Source of the DNA: an uncultured Haloferula sp.
Lineage (GTDB): Bacteria > Verrucomicrobiota > Verrucomicrobiae > Verrucomicrobiales > Akkermansiaceae
Direction: 5' to 3'
Assembly: GCA_946885645.1 (NCBI GenBank)
Contig: CAMPGU010000153.1
Coordinates: 1-9,698 of the forward strand
Length of the DNA stretch: 9,698 nucleotides
Under the pieces are notes generated by a model. It was not told the origin of the DNA. It saw only the letters and a list, made by a program, of their open reading frames with translations, and did no database searches. Shown here in pieces: positions 1 through 5,804 of this stretch (position 1 is its first letter; each line of letters begins with the position of its first letter). Position numbers and translations under genes: made by a program.

Positions 1-383
1 GGCGGGGGTGACCACTCGAAAAGATCCCGGTCGATGGTCAGCGTGATCATTCGCCAACGCTTCATCCAGGGCAGGCCCTTCCGCTCGATGGCCTTGCGCT
101 TCTTCGCGACACCGGAGCGGGTGAGCCAGTTCGGCGGGTTGTAGTCCCGGACGTGGACGAGACGGGAACGGAGCGCGGCGGCGGATTGCCTGCAATGGGA
201 CCCGGCATCAGAGGCCGGGGCGCGAGAAGGGCTCAATTCGCCGCCGCGCAAAGACGGGGATTGTTCCCGGGAAATTCGATAGGACCTGCCGCGGTGCTCG
301 GTCTCAAACCCGATAGATATCGGGTCAAGTCCACGGCACGGGCTATCCGCTGTATGTGTGTTACACGATACTTCGCTCCTCAT
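1..383 (-). CDS. Partial Rep-like hypothetical protein, cut by the left window edge
   Basis: An open frame begins at an ATG (381-383) and stays open for 127 codons to the window edge, so the C-terminus is missing. The part nearest the edge (residues about 75-127) has very strong G/C third-position bias and a convincing protein look: a basic stretch around GVAKKRKAIERKG, then RWRMITLTID at residues 109-118. An arginine-rich lead-in to a strand reading ITLT resembles motif 1 (F-x-TLT type) of rolling-circle replication initiators of the HUH class. The HUH and catalytic Tyr motifs would lie outside the window, so this is suggestive only. Residues 1-70 have weaker codon bias and overlap several inverted repeats, so the true start may be further in, perhaps at a TTG. 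No Shine-Dalgarno motif precedes the ATG. It could instead be an unrelated lineage-specific hypothetical protein. That the region codes is fairly sure; the function is not. Confidence 0.55.
   Translation of the reverse strand, partial: MRSEVSCNTHTADSPCRGLDPISIGFETEHRGRSYRISREQSPSLRGGELSPSRAPASDAGSHCRQSAAALRSRLVHVRDYNPPNWLTRSGVAKKRKAIERKGLPWMKRWRMITLTIDRDLFEWSPP
201..219. repeat. Perfect 6-bp stem-loop inside the edge gene
   Basis: CCCGGC (201-206) pairs with GCCGGG (214-219) around the 7-base loop ATCAGAG. A shorter inverted repeat, ATTGC-CT-GCAAT, lies beside it at 185-196. Both fall within the weakly biased N-terminal half of the edge reading frame and add to the cluster of stem-loops between about 180 and 520. 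Confidence 0.55.
309..324. repeat. Perfect palindrome CCCGATA-GA-TATCGGG
   Basis: Two perfect 7-base arms are separated by two bases. The site lies about 60 bases inside the edge gene measured from its ATG. It may be a binding site or a cruciform-forming element; no known family is recognised. Confidence 0.7.
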
Positions 384-397
384 TCCCGTGCCGTGGA
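330..397. repeat. 13-bp perfect inverted repeat around the edge-gene start
   Basis: TCCACGGCACGGG (330-342) is the exact reverse complement of CCCGTGCCGTGGA (385-397), with 42 bases between the arms. The minus-strand ATG at 381-383 sits in the loop, immediately inside the right arm. The pair could form a long hairpin in RNA or single-stranded DNA, or hold two operator copies. The arms match by direct reading. Confidence 0.75.
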
Positions 398-419
398 TAG
401 ACCCCGGGCGGGAATATGC

Positions 420-449
420 GTGCGGTTATCCTCAAGCAGGATTCCGCGC
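420..449. repeat. Imperfect stem-loop
   Basis: ATCCT (428-432) pairs with AGGAT (438-442) around the loop CAAGC. GCGG (422-425) pairs with CCGC (444-447) across a small 2x1 internal loop, and G420-C449 and a T-G wobble extend the stem. It lies between the edge gene and the left boundary repeat of the HEPN unit. Confidence 0.5.
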
Positions 450-473
450 CCGTGTTCTTGTGCTGTGTTCCCT
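447..473 (-). repeat. Left arm of the inverted boundary element
   Basis: On the minus strand this reads AGGGAACACAGCA, a short variable stretch, then CACGGGCG. The same two blocks occur in the opposite orientation at 1231-1254. Fifteen bases separate the CTACGAA hairpin loop from AGGGAACACAGCA in both copies. The pair brackets the HEPN-like gene. Confidence 0.65.
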
Positions 474-482
474 TAGTTTCAT

Positions 483-501
483 TTCGGCTTCGTAGACCGA
501 A
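483..501 (-). repeat. 19-bp hairpin unit 1, TTCGG/CCGAA stem
   Basis: As read on the plus strand the unit is TTCGG, loop CTTCGTAGA, CCGAA: a perfect 5-bp stem. On the minus strand the loop is TCTACGAAG. It abuts the next unit with no gap. Loop identity with a different but still paired stem in the neighbour indicates conserved structure. Confidence 0.75.
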
Positions 502-520
502 CCCGGCTTCGTAGACCGGG
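502..520 (-). repeat. 19-bp hairpin unit 2, CCCGG/CCGGG stem
   Basis: A perfect tandem neighbour of the unit at 483-501. It has the same 9-base loop (CTTCGTAGA on the plus strand), but both outer stem positions have changed on both sides, so pairing is kept (TTCGG/CCGAA against CCCGG/CCGGG). This is compensatory change visible within one locus. Confidence 0.75.
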
Positions 521-570
521 GACGCTGATCGCAGCATTAAAAAAGAGTTGGCAGATTCGACCACAGCGCA

Positions 571-1188
571 TCAATCGCTTTTATCGTCGTCGGGTCGTTT
601 CTTTATAAGTATCTCGGCAGGAGTGGTTTTCCAGAAACCCGCCCTTACCGGCTCTAGCCAACCCAAAACAATCCCCAACAGGTTGAATGCCTCGTTGTAA
701 GCACCCCAGAAATAGGATTCGATTTTAGTATAAAAATCATCCGTTAGTTCCTCCTGCTTCAGCCCATTCTTAAAATAGGCGAGGTAAACTTTTTCGCCCT
801 TGAATCTAATACGACCATGCGCGAAGGCATTCCTCCAATCCATCACCTTGCGGATATTCCTGTCTAGCTCCTTGATTTTCTGCGGCTCCAGCCTTTCGCT
901 TGATTCAAGCGCCGAGATCAATAAATGGCGCTTCGAATCTAACGTGACGCTCTTGTTCTCAAAGAATAGAGCCTCAAGATAAGGTTTTGAGATGTGCAGC
1001 TTTCCACAGTGCCAACCTTGCACGGAACCAAAGAGCAGATTTCCTAGAACTTCCGACAGGGCGTGTTCCACCGCGACTCCCGCTACAACGATCTCGCCCG
1101 CATTCTGCCTGTGTCGAAGAAGCTCTTCGGCGCACGCCGGAACGACCCCGGGTACGGCAGTCCCATGAACCAGAGAAGGGAGATTCAT
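571..1188 (-). CDS. HEPN-like small protein
   Basis: A 205-residue protein from the ATG at 1186-1188; a longer form from GTG 1237-1239 would give 222 residues but starts inside the boundary repeat, so the ATG is preferred. The sequence is helical in character. WRNAFAHGR at residues 118-126 contains R119-N-A-F-A-H124, the R-x4-H motif of the HEPN superfamily, whose members include RNases of toxin-antitoxin, abortive-infection and other defence systems as well as non-catalytic binders. The preceding helix (GVAVEHALSEVL, residues 37-48) fits the usual first HEPN helices. No nucleotidyltransferase or other antitoxin partner is visible. Base composition is unlike the neighbours: 721-780 has 22 G+C of 60 and 781-840 has 28 of 60, while the flanking genes are clearly GC-rich. 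With the inverted elements on both sides this suggests horizontal acquisition. RNase function is inferred from one motif; the substrate is unknown. Confidence 0.7.
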   Translation of the reverse strand: MNLPSLVHGTAVPGVVPACAEELLRHRQNAGEIVVAGVAVEHALSEVLGNLLFGSVQGWHCGKLHISKPYLEALFFENKSVTLDSKRHLLISALESSERLEPQKIKELDRNIRKVMDWRNAFAHGRIRFKGEKVYLAYFKNGLKQEELTDDFYTKIESYFWGAYNEAFNLLGIVLGWLEPVRAGFWKTTPAEILIKKRPDDDKSD

Positions 1189-1210
1189 AAAAAAAGAGCC
1201 CCGGGGCGCT
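1189..1210 (-). terminator. Terminator-like hairpin just before the HEPN ATG
   Basis: On the minus strand a short GC stem (GCC-CCGG-GGC at its core, extended past one mismatch) is followed by seven T residues (1189-1195), and the ATG follows at once. It may end read-through from the SNF2 gene, or act as a leader element. It shares bases with the 1201-1223 hairpin, so the two folds exclude each other. The stem is short, so confidence is modest. Confidence 0.4.
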
Positions 1211-1223
1211 ACGAACGCTCCGG
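1201..1223 (+). repeat. Third CTACGAA-loop hairpin (8-bp stem)
   Basis: CCGGGGCG (1201-1208) pairs with CGCTCCGG (1216-1221 plus GG at 1222-1223) through one G-T wobble, leaving the loop CTACGAA (1209-1215). This is the loop core of the two units at 483-520 on the opposite strand, on an unrelated stem. The wobble pairs only in a plus-strand transcript. Confidence 0.65.
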
Positions 1224-1230
1224 AGCAGTT

Positions 1231-1254
1231 AGGGAACACAGCAAGCCACGGGCG
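1231..1254 (+). repeat. Right arm of the inverted boundary element
   Basis: AGGGAACACAGCA (1231-1243) is an exact 13-base inverted match to 461-473. CACGGGCG (1247-1254) matches 447-454 inverted, with a two-base indel between the blocks. The alternative GTG start of the HEPN-like gene lies within this arm. Confidence 0.65.
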
Positions 1255-1430
1255 TGAACTTGTGCGATGGGCAGGCGATTAACACCCTATGGTCGGCCCG
1301 TCAAATCTCCATATTAGAATTTTCTTGACTCCGCATTACATGCATTGTAACAAGTTGAATTCCGGGTTTCTAATGCCGTTCAGAACCCGCCGCAGGTCAA
1401 TCCCGCGGCCGGTCCAACGAAAATCCCGCT
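1255..1430. other. Intergenic spacer after the SNF2 gene
   Basis: There is no coding signal. It holds a small inverted repeat TTACA-TGCAT-TGTAA near 1336-1350 and, closer to the SNF2 stop, an imperfect stem: CCCGCCGC (1386-1393) with GCGGCCGG (1405-1412), one mismatch, 11-base loop. The stem lacks a following T-run, so it is only a weak candidate for the SNF2 3' end. No convincing promoter was found on either strand. Confidence 0.4.
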
Positions 1431-4400
1431 TCACCGCAAAAGCCCTTCCATGTCCTCGGCGGTCCAGTTCTGCGGGAGGCTGTCGGAGTCGCCGGTGGCG
1501 GCATCGATGATCGCGCGTTTCTGCTCTTGGAGCCGGCGCACGCGTTCCTCGACGGTGCCGCGGGTCAGGAGTCGGTAAACGGTTACTGGTCGGGTCTGGC
1601 CGATCCGGTGGGCTCGGTCGGTCGCCTGAGCCTCGACCGCGGGATTCCACCACGGATCGAGGTGGATCACGGCGTCCGCGGCGGTCAGGTTCAGGCCGTA
1701 GCCCCCGGCCTTCAGGCTGATCAAGAATACCGCCGCCCCGGCCGAGGCCTGGAAGGAATCGACCAACTCCTGGCGATTTCGGGTCGCTCCATCGATGCGA
1801 AAAACCTGTGAAGAACCCTCCGGAATCCGCTTCTCTATATTCCGTAGGTTTGTTGCGAACTGGCTGAATACCAGAGTTTTTAGGCCGTTCTCAGAACGCT
1901 CTTGAAGCAGTTCGAGCAAACGCTCGATTTTTACAGCGTTTGATTTCTGGCCCTCCTTGAGATCGAGCAGAGCAGGATCCACGCAAACCTGCCGCAGGCG
2001 CAGCAGGAGCGTCAGCAGATGCATGCGACCAGCCCCCTCGCCTTGCTTGTCGCGGATTCTGCCGATCTCCTCGAGTCCCGCCTTGGCGAGGCTGGAATAG
2101 AGTTCCGCCTGATCGTCCGGAAGCGTCAGCCATTCGTCGATCTCGATCTTGTCCGGCAGATCCTTCGCCACCTGATCCTTGGTCCGGCGCAGGACGAAGG
2201 GCGAAATCCGCAGCCGTAGCCGCTGGAGGAGCCCGGGAGACGTCTGCACCCCGGCACCCGCCGCCTCGTAGCGCTCCTTGAAGTCCGTCCTACTTCCCAG
2301 ATACCCGGGGGCGACGAAGCGAAAGATCGACCAAAGGTCCTGAATCCGGTTCTCCACGGGGGTCCCCGTCAAGGCCACGCGAGCCCGGGCGTCCAATTTG
2401 CACAGCGCCTTGCTCGCGTCCGCGTCCGGATTCCGCAGCAGGCTCGCTTCATCGGCCGCCACCAGCCGGTATTCCCTGCCCAGATGGTAAGCCAAGTCCC
2501 GGACCAAGGTTCCGTAACTTGTGACAATCACATGCACCTTATCCGCCTGATCCCGCAGCTTGTCCCGGCCGGGACCGTGGAAAAGCAAGGTCTTCAGACC
2601 CGGAGCGAAACGCTTCAATTCCGCCATCCAGTTTCCCAGCAGCGAGGTCGGCGCGACGACTAATGAGACTCCCTCAATACCCTCTTCAGCCTGATTGAAG
2701 TGGTTGATTGAAGCAATCGTCTGAATCGTCTTCCCGAGACCCATTTCATCCGCCAGAAGGACCCCGCCCAATCGTTTCAAGCGATCTACCATCCATGCCG
2801 CACCTTCGGCTTGATAGGGTCTCAACGCCGCATTCAAGCCGGTCGTTTCAATTGACTCGAAATCAAGCTTAGATAAATCGCCCGAACGAATTAAATTCCG
2901 ATCATTATGAATAATTTCCCGGAGATTCCGGAATAGGATGGCCGAGGGTCCCGCAAGCTCGAATCTTTCGTCGGGTCGTCCGATTCCGAGCTCCTCTACC
3001 AGCGGGTTTACCAAGTCCCCGCATTGGCGGCTGACCACGAGTTCCGCACCGTTTGAAAGCCTGACGTGACGCTTTCCTCCGCGAAGAATGCGGCGTATCT
3101 CCGCTGCCGGAATCCGCTTTCCGCCGCCGGTCTGAAACGACAATTCAAACGCAAGCGAAGATCCGTGATCGGCGAGTTCCTGGATCTCGGGCGAGACCAC
3201 ATGAACGCGGTCGGAGACCGTGGCGAACCGCTCCCCCAGCCTGACCGTCCAGCGCTGCCGGAGCCCTGGGAGGTCGTCCGCAATGAAGGCCAGCACCCCT
3301 TCCCGGCTCCGCAGGCGAAAGCGCGAGGGCGGGGTCTCGGCGGTGAAGCCGCAGGCGAGCATCCGACGGCGGGTCGATTCCTCGGCCGCGGGATTCCGGG
3401 CCAGGAGGTGGCCGTCCGGAGCGAGTCTCGGCAGGCCGGGAATCGGCTCACCGGTTTCCGGGACCGGCAGGGCCCGCAGGCCCGGATAGCGGACTTTCAG
3501 CACGGCGTCCACGGCCTCAAGCGAGCCTTCGAGCTCCAGTTCGAAGTCAGGCTCTGCCCCGGCAAGTCGAATCTGCCCCAGCCAGCCCGGCTGAGGCGGC
3601 TCGAAGAGATCCATCCATGCGTCGTGGTTTGCGAGGAAGCGCTCTACCGGCAGGATCAAGCGACCCTTTACCAGCAGCTCCCCCACCTCCGGGAGCCACC
3701 CGGGGTCGCTGGAACTGGCGGGCAGCCGCGCCGCGGAATCCGGCCCTGCCAGAGCCGGAAACTCGCCCCAAGGCAAAATGGCGCCCCTTGGATGCCCGGC
3801 GGGCAATTCCATCAGGAGCCGATTTCCCTCCAAGCGGCTGTCCCCGAGGCGCACCGGCGGTCCCGGCTCTTCCTCCAGGGAAAAGCGGCCCTTCCGGCCA
3901 TCGACTTCCAGCCGAGGGTGTCCTGCCGACAGGTCCAGGAATTCCCCCACTTCCGGCCCGGCGAGATTCAGAGCCAAGGGCGTGGAGGCTTTCACGGAGG
4001 CATTCCGCGCCGCCAGCCAGGCTGAAATCCGTACGTCGGCGGGGCCCGGCTCGGCCGAGGCGGGAATCAGACGCACCGAGAGCCGCCCGGCGCTCCATTC
4101 GGATTCAAAGCGGGCGTAGAGCCGGATCTCCCATGCCCGCGGAATAAAGCCTCCCGGGGATGTCGAGGGTGCAGCGATTGCGGGAGCCTTCTTATTTCGG
4201 GATGCGTCGGTGAGCGAGTCCAGCAGGACAGCCACCGCGTGGGCGCAGACCGCGCCGGTCGCGCGATGCTCCGGGCAGCCGCACTGAACGCGGACATCGG
4301 TGGGGCCGACGACTTTCACCACCGGACGGAGGTTCATCCGGCCTTCCCGGATGGTTCCCTGCAGAACCTCGCCGTTTCTCTTGAAGCCGGTGACAAGACC

Positions 4401-4478
4401 CCGCTCCGCGATGGACTTGCCTTCCTTGAAAGGTTTCCAGCCGGTGAGTCCTCTTATCCAGTCTTCCGTGATCTCCAT
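1431..4478 (-). CDS. SNF2-family ATPase with SWIM zinc finger
   Basis: An intact 1015-residue protein. The N-terminal SWIM finger has C66-x-C68, nine residues, C78-x-H80 and likely binds zinc. Residues about 110-540 are a long variable region typical of bacterial SWIM-SNF2 proteins. The ATPase core follows: motif I DEMGLGKT (577-584, Lys583), motif II D676-E677-A-S, motif III TGTPVEN (704-710), motif IV LVFSQF (869-874), motif V GGYGLNL (925-931) and motif VI QATDRAHRIGQ (951-961) with the arginine-finger candidates R955 and R958. Family knowledge says such proteins translocate on double-stranded DNA and remodel protein-DNA complexes; the bacterial SWIM subgroup is poorly characterised. Motif II reads DEAS-LLRN where DEAQ or DEAH with KN is usual; the catalytic Asp-Glu is kept, so activity is expected. 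It starts at an ATG without a visible Shine-Dalgarno motif and is divergent from parA. Confidence 0.93.
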   Translation of the reverse strand: MEITEDWIRGLTGWKPFKEGKSIAERGLVTGFKRNGEVLQGTIREGRMNLRPVVKVVGPTDVRVQCGCPEHRATGAVCAHAVAVLLDSLTDASRNKKAPAIAAPSTSPGGFIPRAWEIRLYARFESEWSAGRLSVRLIPASAEPGPADVRISAWLAARNASVKASTPLALNLAGPEVGEFLDLSAGHPRLEVDGRKGRFSLEEEPGPPVRLGDSRLEGNRLLMELPAGHPRGAILPWGEFPALAGPDSAARLPASSSDPGWLPEVGELLVKGRLILPVERFLANHDAWMDLFEPPQPGWLGQIRLAGAEPDFELELEGSLEAVDAVLKVRYPGLRALPVPETGEPIPGLPRLAPDGHLLARNPAAEESTRRRMLACGFTAETPPSRFRLRSREGVLAFIADDLPGLRQRWTVRLGERFATVSDRVHVVSPEIQELADHGSSLAFELSFQTGGGKRIPAAEIRRILRGGKRHVRLSNGAELVVSRQCGDLVNPLVEELGIGRPDERFELAGPSAILFRNLREIIHNDRNLIRSGDLSKLDFESIETTGLNAALRPYQAEGAAWMVDRLKRLGGVLLADEMGLGKTIQTIASINHFNQAEEGIEGVSLVVAPTSLLGNWMAELKRFAPGLKTLLFHGPGRDKLRDQADKVHVIVTSYGTLVRDLAYHLGREYRLVAADEASLLRNPDADASKALCKLDARARVALTGTPVENRIQDLWSIFRFVAPGYLGSRTDFKERYEAAGAGVQTSPGLLQRLRLRISPFVLRRTKDQVAKDLPDKIEIDEWLTLPDDQAELYSSLAKAGLEEIGRIRDKQGEGAGRMHLLTLLLRLRQVCVDPALLDLKEGQKSNAVKIERLLELLQERSENGLKTLVFSQFATNLRNIEKRIPEGSSQVFRIDGATRNRQELVDSFQASAGAAVFLISLKAGGYGLNLTAADAVIHLDPWWNPAVEAQATDRAHRIGQTRPVTVYRLLTRGTVEERVRRLQEQKRAIIDAATGDSDSLPQNWTAEDMEGLLR

Positions 4479-4530
4479 GTGGGCAGGCCGGGAATGAAGG
4501 GCGGTATCGGGCTCGGGAAAAGGGAAAATG

Positions 4531-4542
4531 GCAATCGATTGC
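4531..4542. promoter_or_regulatory. Palindrome GCAATCGATTGC
   Basis: A perfect 12-base palindrome, 53-64 bases upstream of the SNF2 start codon and about 360 upstream of parA. Its position suits a dimeric regulator site, but no regulator is known; a chance palindrome is possible. Confidence 0.35.
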
Positions 4543-4557
4543 TATCTGATGGTGAAC

Positions 4558-4579
4558 ACGCGGATTTTAATTTCCGCGT
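4558..4579. promoter_or_regulatory. Operator-like inverted repeat ACGCGGA-N8-TCCGCGT
   Basis: Perfect 7-base arms flank an AT-only 8-base centre (TTTTAATT). The layout is typical of a dimeric helix-turn-helix operator. It lies 80-101 bases upstream of the SNF2 ATG, next to the palindrome at 4531-4542. The centre contains a TAAAAT-like -10 on the minus strand, but no matching -35. Confidence 0.5.
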
Positions 4580-4899
4580 AAGAGTGAGCGTCTTGAAAGG
4601 GTGATTCAGAATTCCATTCACCGAATTTATCCCCACCAGAATCGAAAGGTTATTTCTTCGTTAACTGATGCCGGGAAAATAATCGCACCAAGGGATGACG
4701 GGCGCTTATCATTACCTGTCGCCCCCGCTATCCAATTTAATTCCGCAGTTGTCGTCAGCGGCCCACCAGAAATAGAGCCGGAACTGCCGGCTGCTGCGAC
4801 ACCCGATCACGGCGTCATTTGGCAAGGCGCTGCCGGTTTTGTTTGCAAGGCCCCGCTCCTCCCGGAAGACTCCGTGCCGCTGCCGTTCACTCGCGCCAG

Positions 4900-5694
4900 A
4901 TGAAAGTCGTCGCTGTTGCCAATCAAAAGGGAGGCGTGGGGAAAACCACCACCGCCATGAACCTCTCTGCCGCCCTCGCCTTGCGCGGGCAGCGTGTTCT
5001 GTTGATCGATCTCGACCCCCAGGCGAATACCACCAGCGGCCTAGGTCTGGACGTGGATGGAGAGGGCACGGTGTATCCGGCCCTGCTCGGGCATGCCAAC
5101 GTACGGGACAAGATCATCCCCTCCGGACGGGAGAATCTTTCGGTGATCCCTTCCCACATGGATCTCGCCGGCGTGGAGATCGAGCTCGCACGCGGCGATG
5201 ACCACCTCGTCCGGCTTCGCACGCATTTGCAGGGGCTCAAGCCGAACGATCTTTTCGATTTCTGCCTGCTGGATACCCCGCCTTCGCTCGGCGTCCTGAT
5301 GACTTCCGCGCTCGCGGCGGCGGATGAAATCCTGATCCCGCTGCAGTGCGAGTGGTTCGGGCTCGAGGGGCTGGCAAAGATTGTCCACGTGATCGACGAG
5401 ATCCGTGGTTCCGGCGCGAATCCCGATCTGGCGCTGGAGGGCATCGTGATGACGATGTTCGACGGCCGGACGAATCTGGCGAAGCAGGTGGTGGAAGAAG
5501 TCGGCAACTACTTTCCAAACCAGCTCTACAAAACCGTGATCCCCCGGACGATCCGGATCGGCGAAGCTCCGAGCCACGCGAAGACCATTTTCGAGCACGA
5601 TCCGGAAGGGATCGGATCGAAGTCTTACTACGCTCTGGCCGACGAATTTCTGGTCCGGCATGCGGCAGTGGGGCCGGTCTTGGCGGCACGGTGA
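4900..5694 (+). CDS. parA: ParA/Soj-type chromosome-partitioning ATPase
   Basis: A 264-residue ParA/MinD-superfamily ATPase. The deviant Walker A KGGVGKTTT (residues 10-18; signature Lys10 and catalytic Lys15) opens the protein, followed by Walker A' LLIDLDPQ (34-41, Asp37) and Walker B LLDTPPS (123-129, Asp125), and the conserved C-terminal IRIGEAPSHAK (218-228). Such proteins bind DNA as ATP dimers and move ParB-parS complexes over the nucleoid. The short N-terminus without a helix-turn-helix fits the chromosomal Soj group. The ATG at 4900 puts the P-loop at the normal place; the upstream in-frame ATG at 4819 would add 27 atypical residues. No parB follows; the next gene is mreB after 225 bases and a terminator. 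Family is sure; a role in segregation specifically, as against another ParA-type positioning role, is inferred. Confidence 0.9.
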   Translation: MKVVAVANQKGGVGKTTTAMNLSAALALRGQRVLLIDLDPQANTTSGLGLDVDGEGTVYPALLGHANVRDKIIPSGRENLSVIPSHMDLAGVEIELARGDDHLVRLRTHLQGLKPNDLFDFCLLDTPPSLGVLMTSALAAADEILIPLQCEWFGLEGLAKIVHVIDEIRGSGANPDLALEGIVMTMFDGRTNLAKQVVEEVGNYFPNQLYKTVIPRTIRIGEAPSHAKTIFEHDPEGIGSKSYYALADEFLVRHAAVGPVLAAR

Positions 5695-5769
5695 GACCTC
5701 TTCGGAGACGGTCGGAGCGCGGCGGTGGGCGGAAGCCGTTCATTCTCTTTGTAGAACGGGGATTCCCGC

Positions 5770-5799
5770 TTGACCCGCCGGGGCGCGGATCGCCATAGT
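5770..5799 (+). promoter_or_regulatory. Sigma70-like promoter candidate for the mre operon
   Basis: TTGACC (5770-5775) and CATAGT (5794-5799) are spaced by 18 bases, matching the consensus at 5/6 and 4/6. Predicted transcription would begin near 5806, that is, at the foot of the hairpin at 5805-5828. A small inverted repeat CGGG-GATT-CCCG (5757-5768) lies just upstream of the -35. The assignment rests on pattern only. Confidence 0.4.
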
Positions 5800-5804
5800 C
5801 CGGC

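Larger units (their letters stand above)
4479..4899. other. Divergent spacer between SNF2 gene and parA
   Basis: 421 bases without a credible gene. It is AT-richer than the flanks, with two palindromes near the SNF2 side and mainly plain sequence towards parA. It should hold the promoters of both divergent genes, but no good -35/-10 pair was identified on either strand. A frame at 4601-4903 ends in a TGA overlapping the parA ATG but has poor codon bias and was not accepted. Confidence 0.6.

Noticed and set aside
361..564. 67-residue minus-strand frame across the hairpin tandem
   Set aside because: It runs through the repeat hairpins and boundary arm, shows no codon bias and no domain; the sequence is better explained as structured repeats.
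1226..1243. Integron attC-like core (GTTAGGG beside a hairpin)
   Set aside because: GTTAGGG does not fit GTTRRRY at its last base, there is no matching RYYYAAC partner with correct spacing, and the element is inverted at the other side of the gene, not in direct orientation.
1324..1352. TTGACT followed by an AT-rich stretch as a plus-strand promoter
   Set aside because: At 17-base spacing the -10 would be TAACAA, matching the consensus at only half its positions, and no plus-strand gene follows.
3066..4025. 319-residue plus-strand frame opposite the SNF2 gene
   Set aside because: It is antisense to the intact SNF2 protein, is rich in Arg, Gly and Pro as GC-rich shadow frames are, and has no recognisable domain.
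4627..4635. TTATCCCCA, a DnaA-box-like nonamer
   Set aside because: It is one mismatch from TTATCCACA and is a single copy with no further boxes or AT-rich unwinding element nearby, so it is not evidence of an origin.
4819..4899. Upstream in-frame ATG extending parA by 27 residues
   Set aside because: The added residues are Arg/Cys/Pro-rich and unlike ParA N-termini; the P-loop begins at residue 10 from the ATG at 4900, as is normal.
4601..4903. 100-codon frame whose TGA overlaps the parA ATG (ATGA)
   Set aside because: The overlap is tempting, but codon third positions lack the strong G/C bias of neighbouring genes and the sequence shows no domain. The overlap is probably chance.
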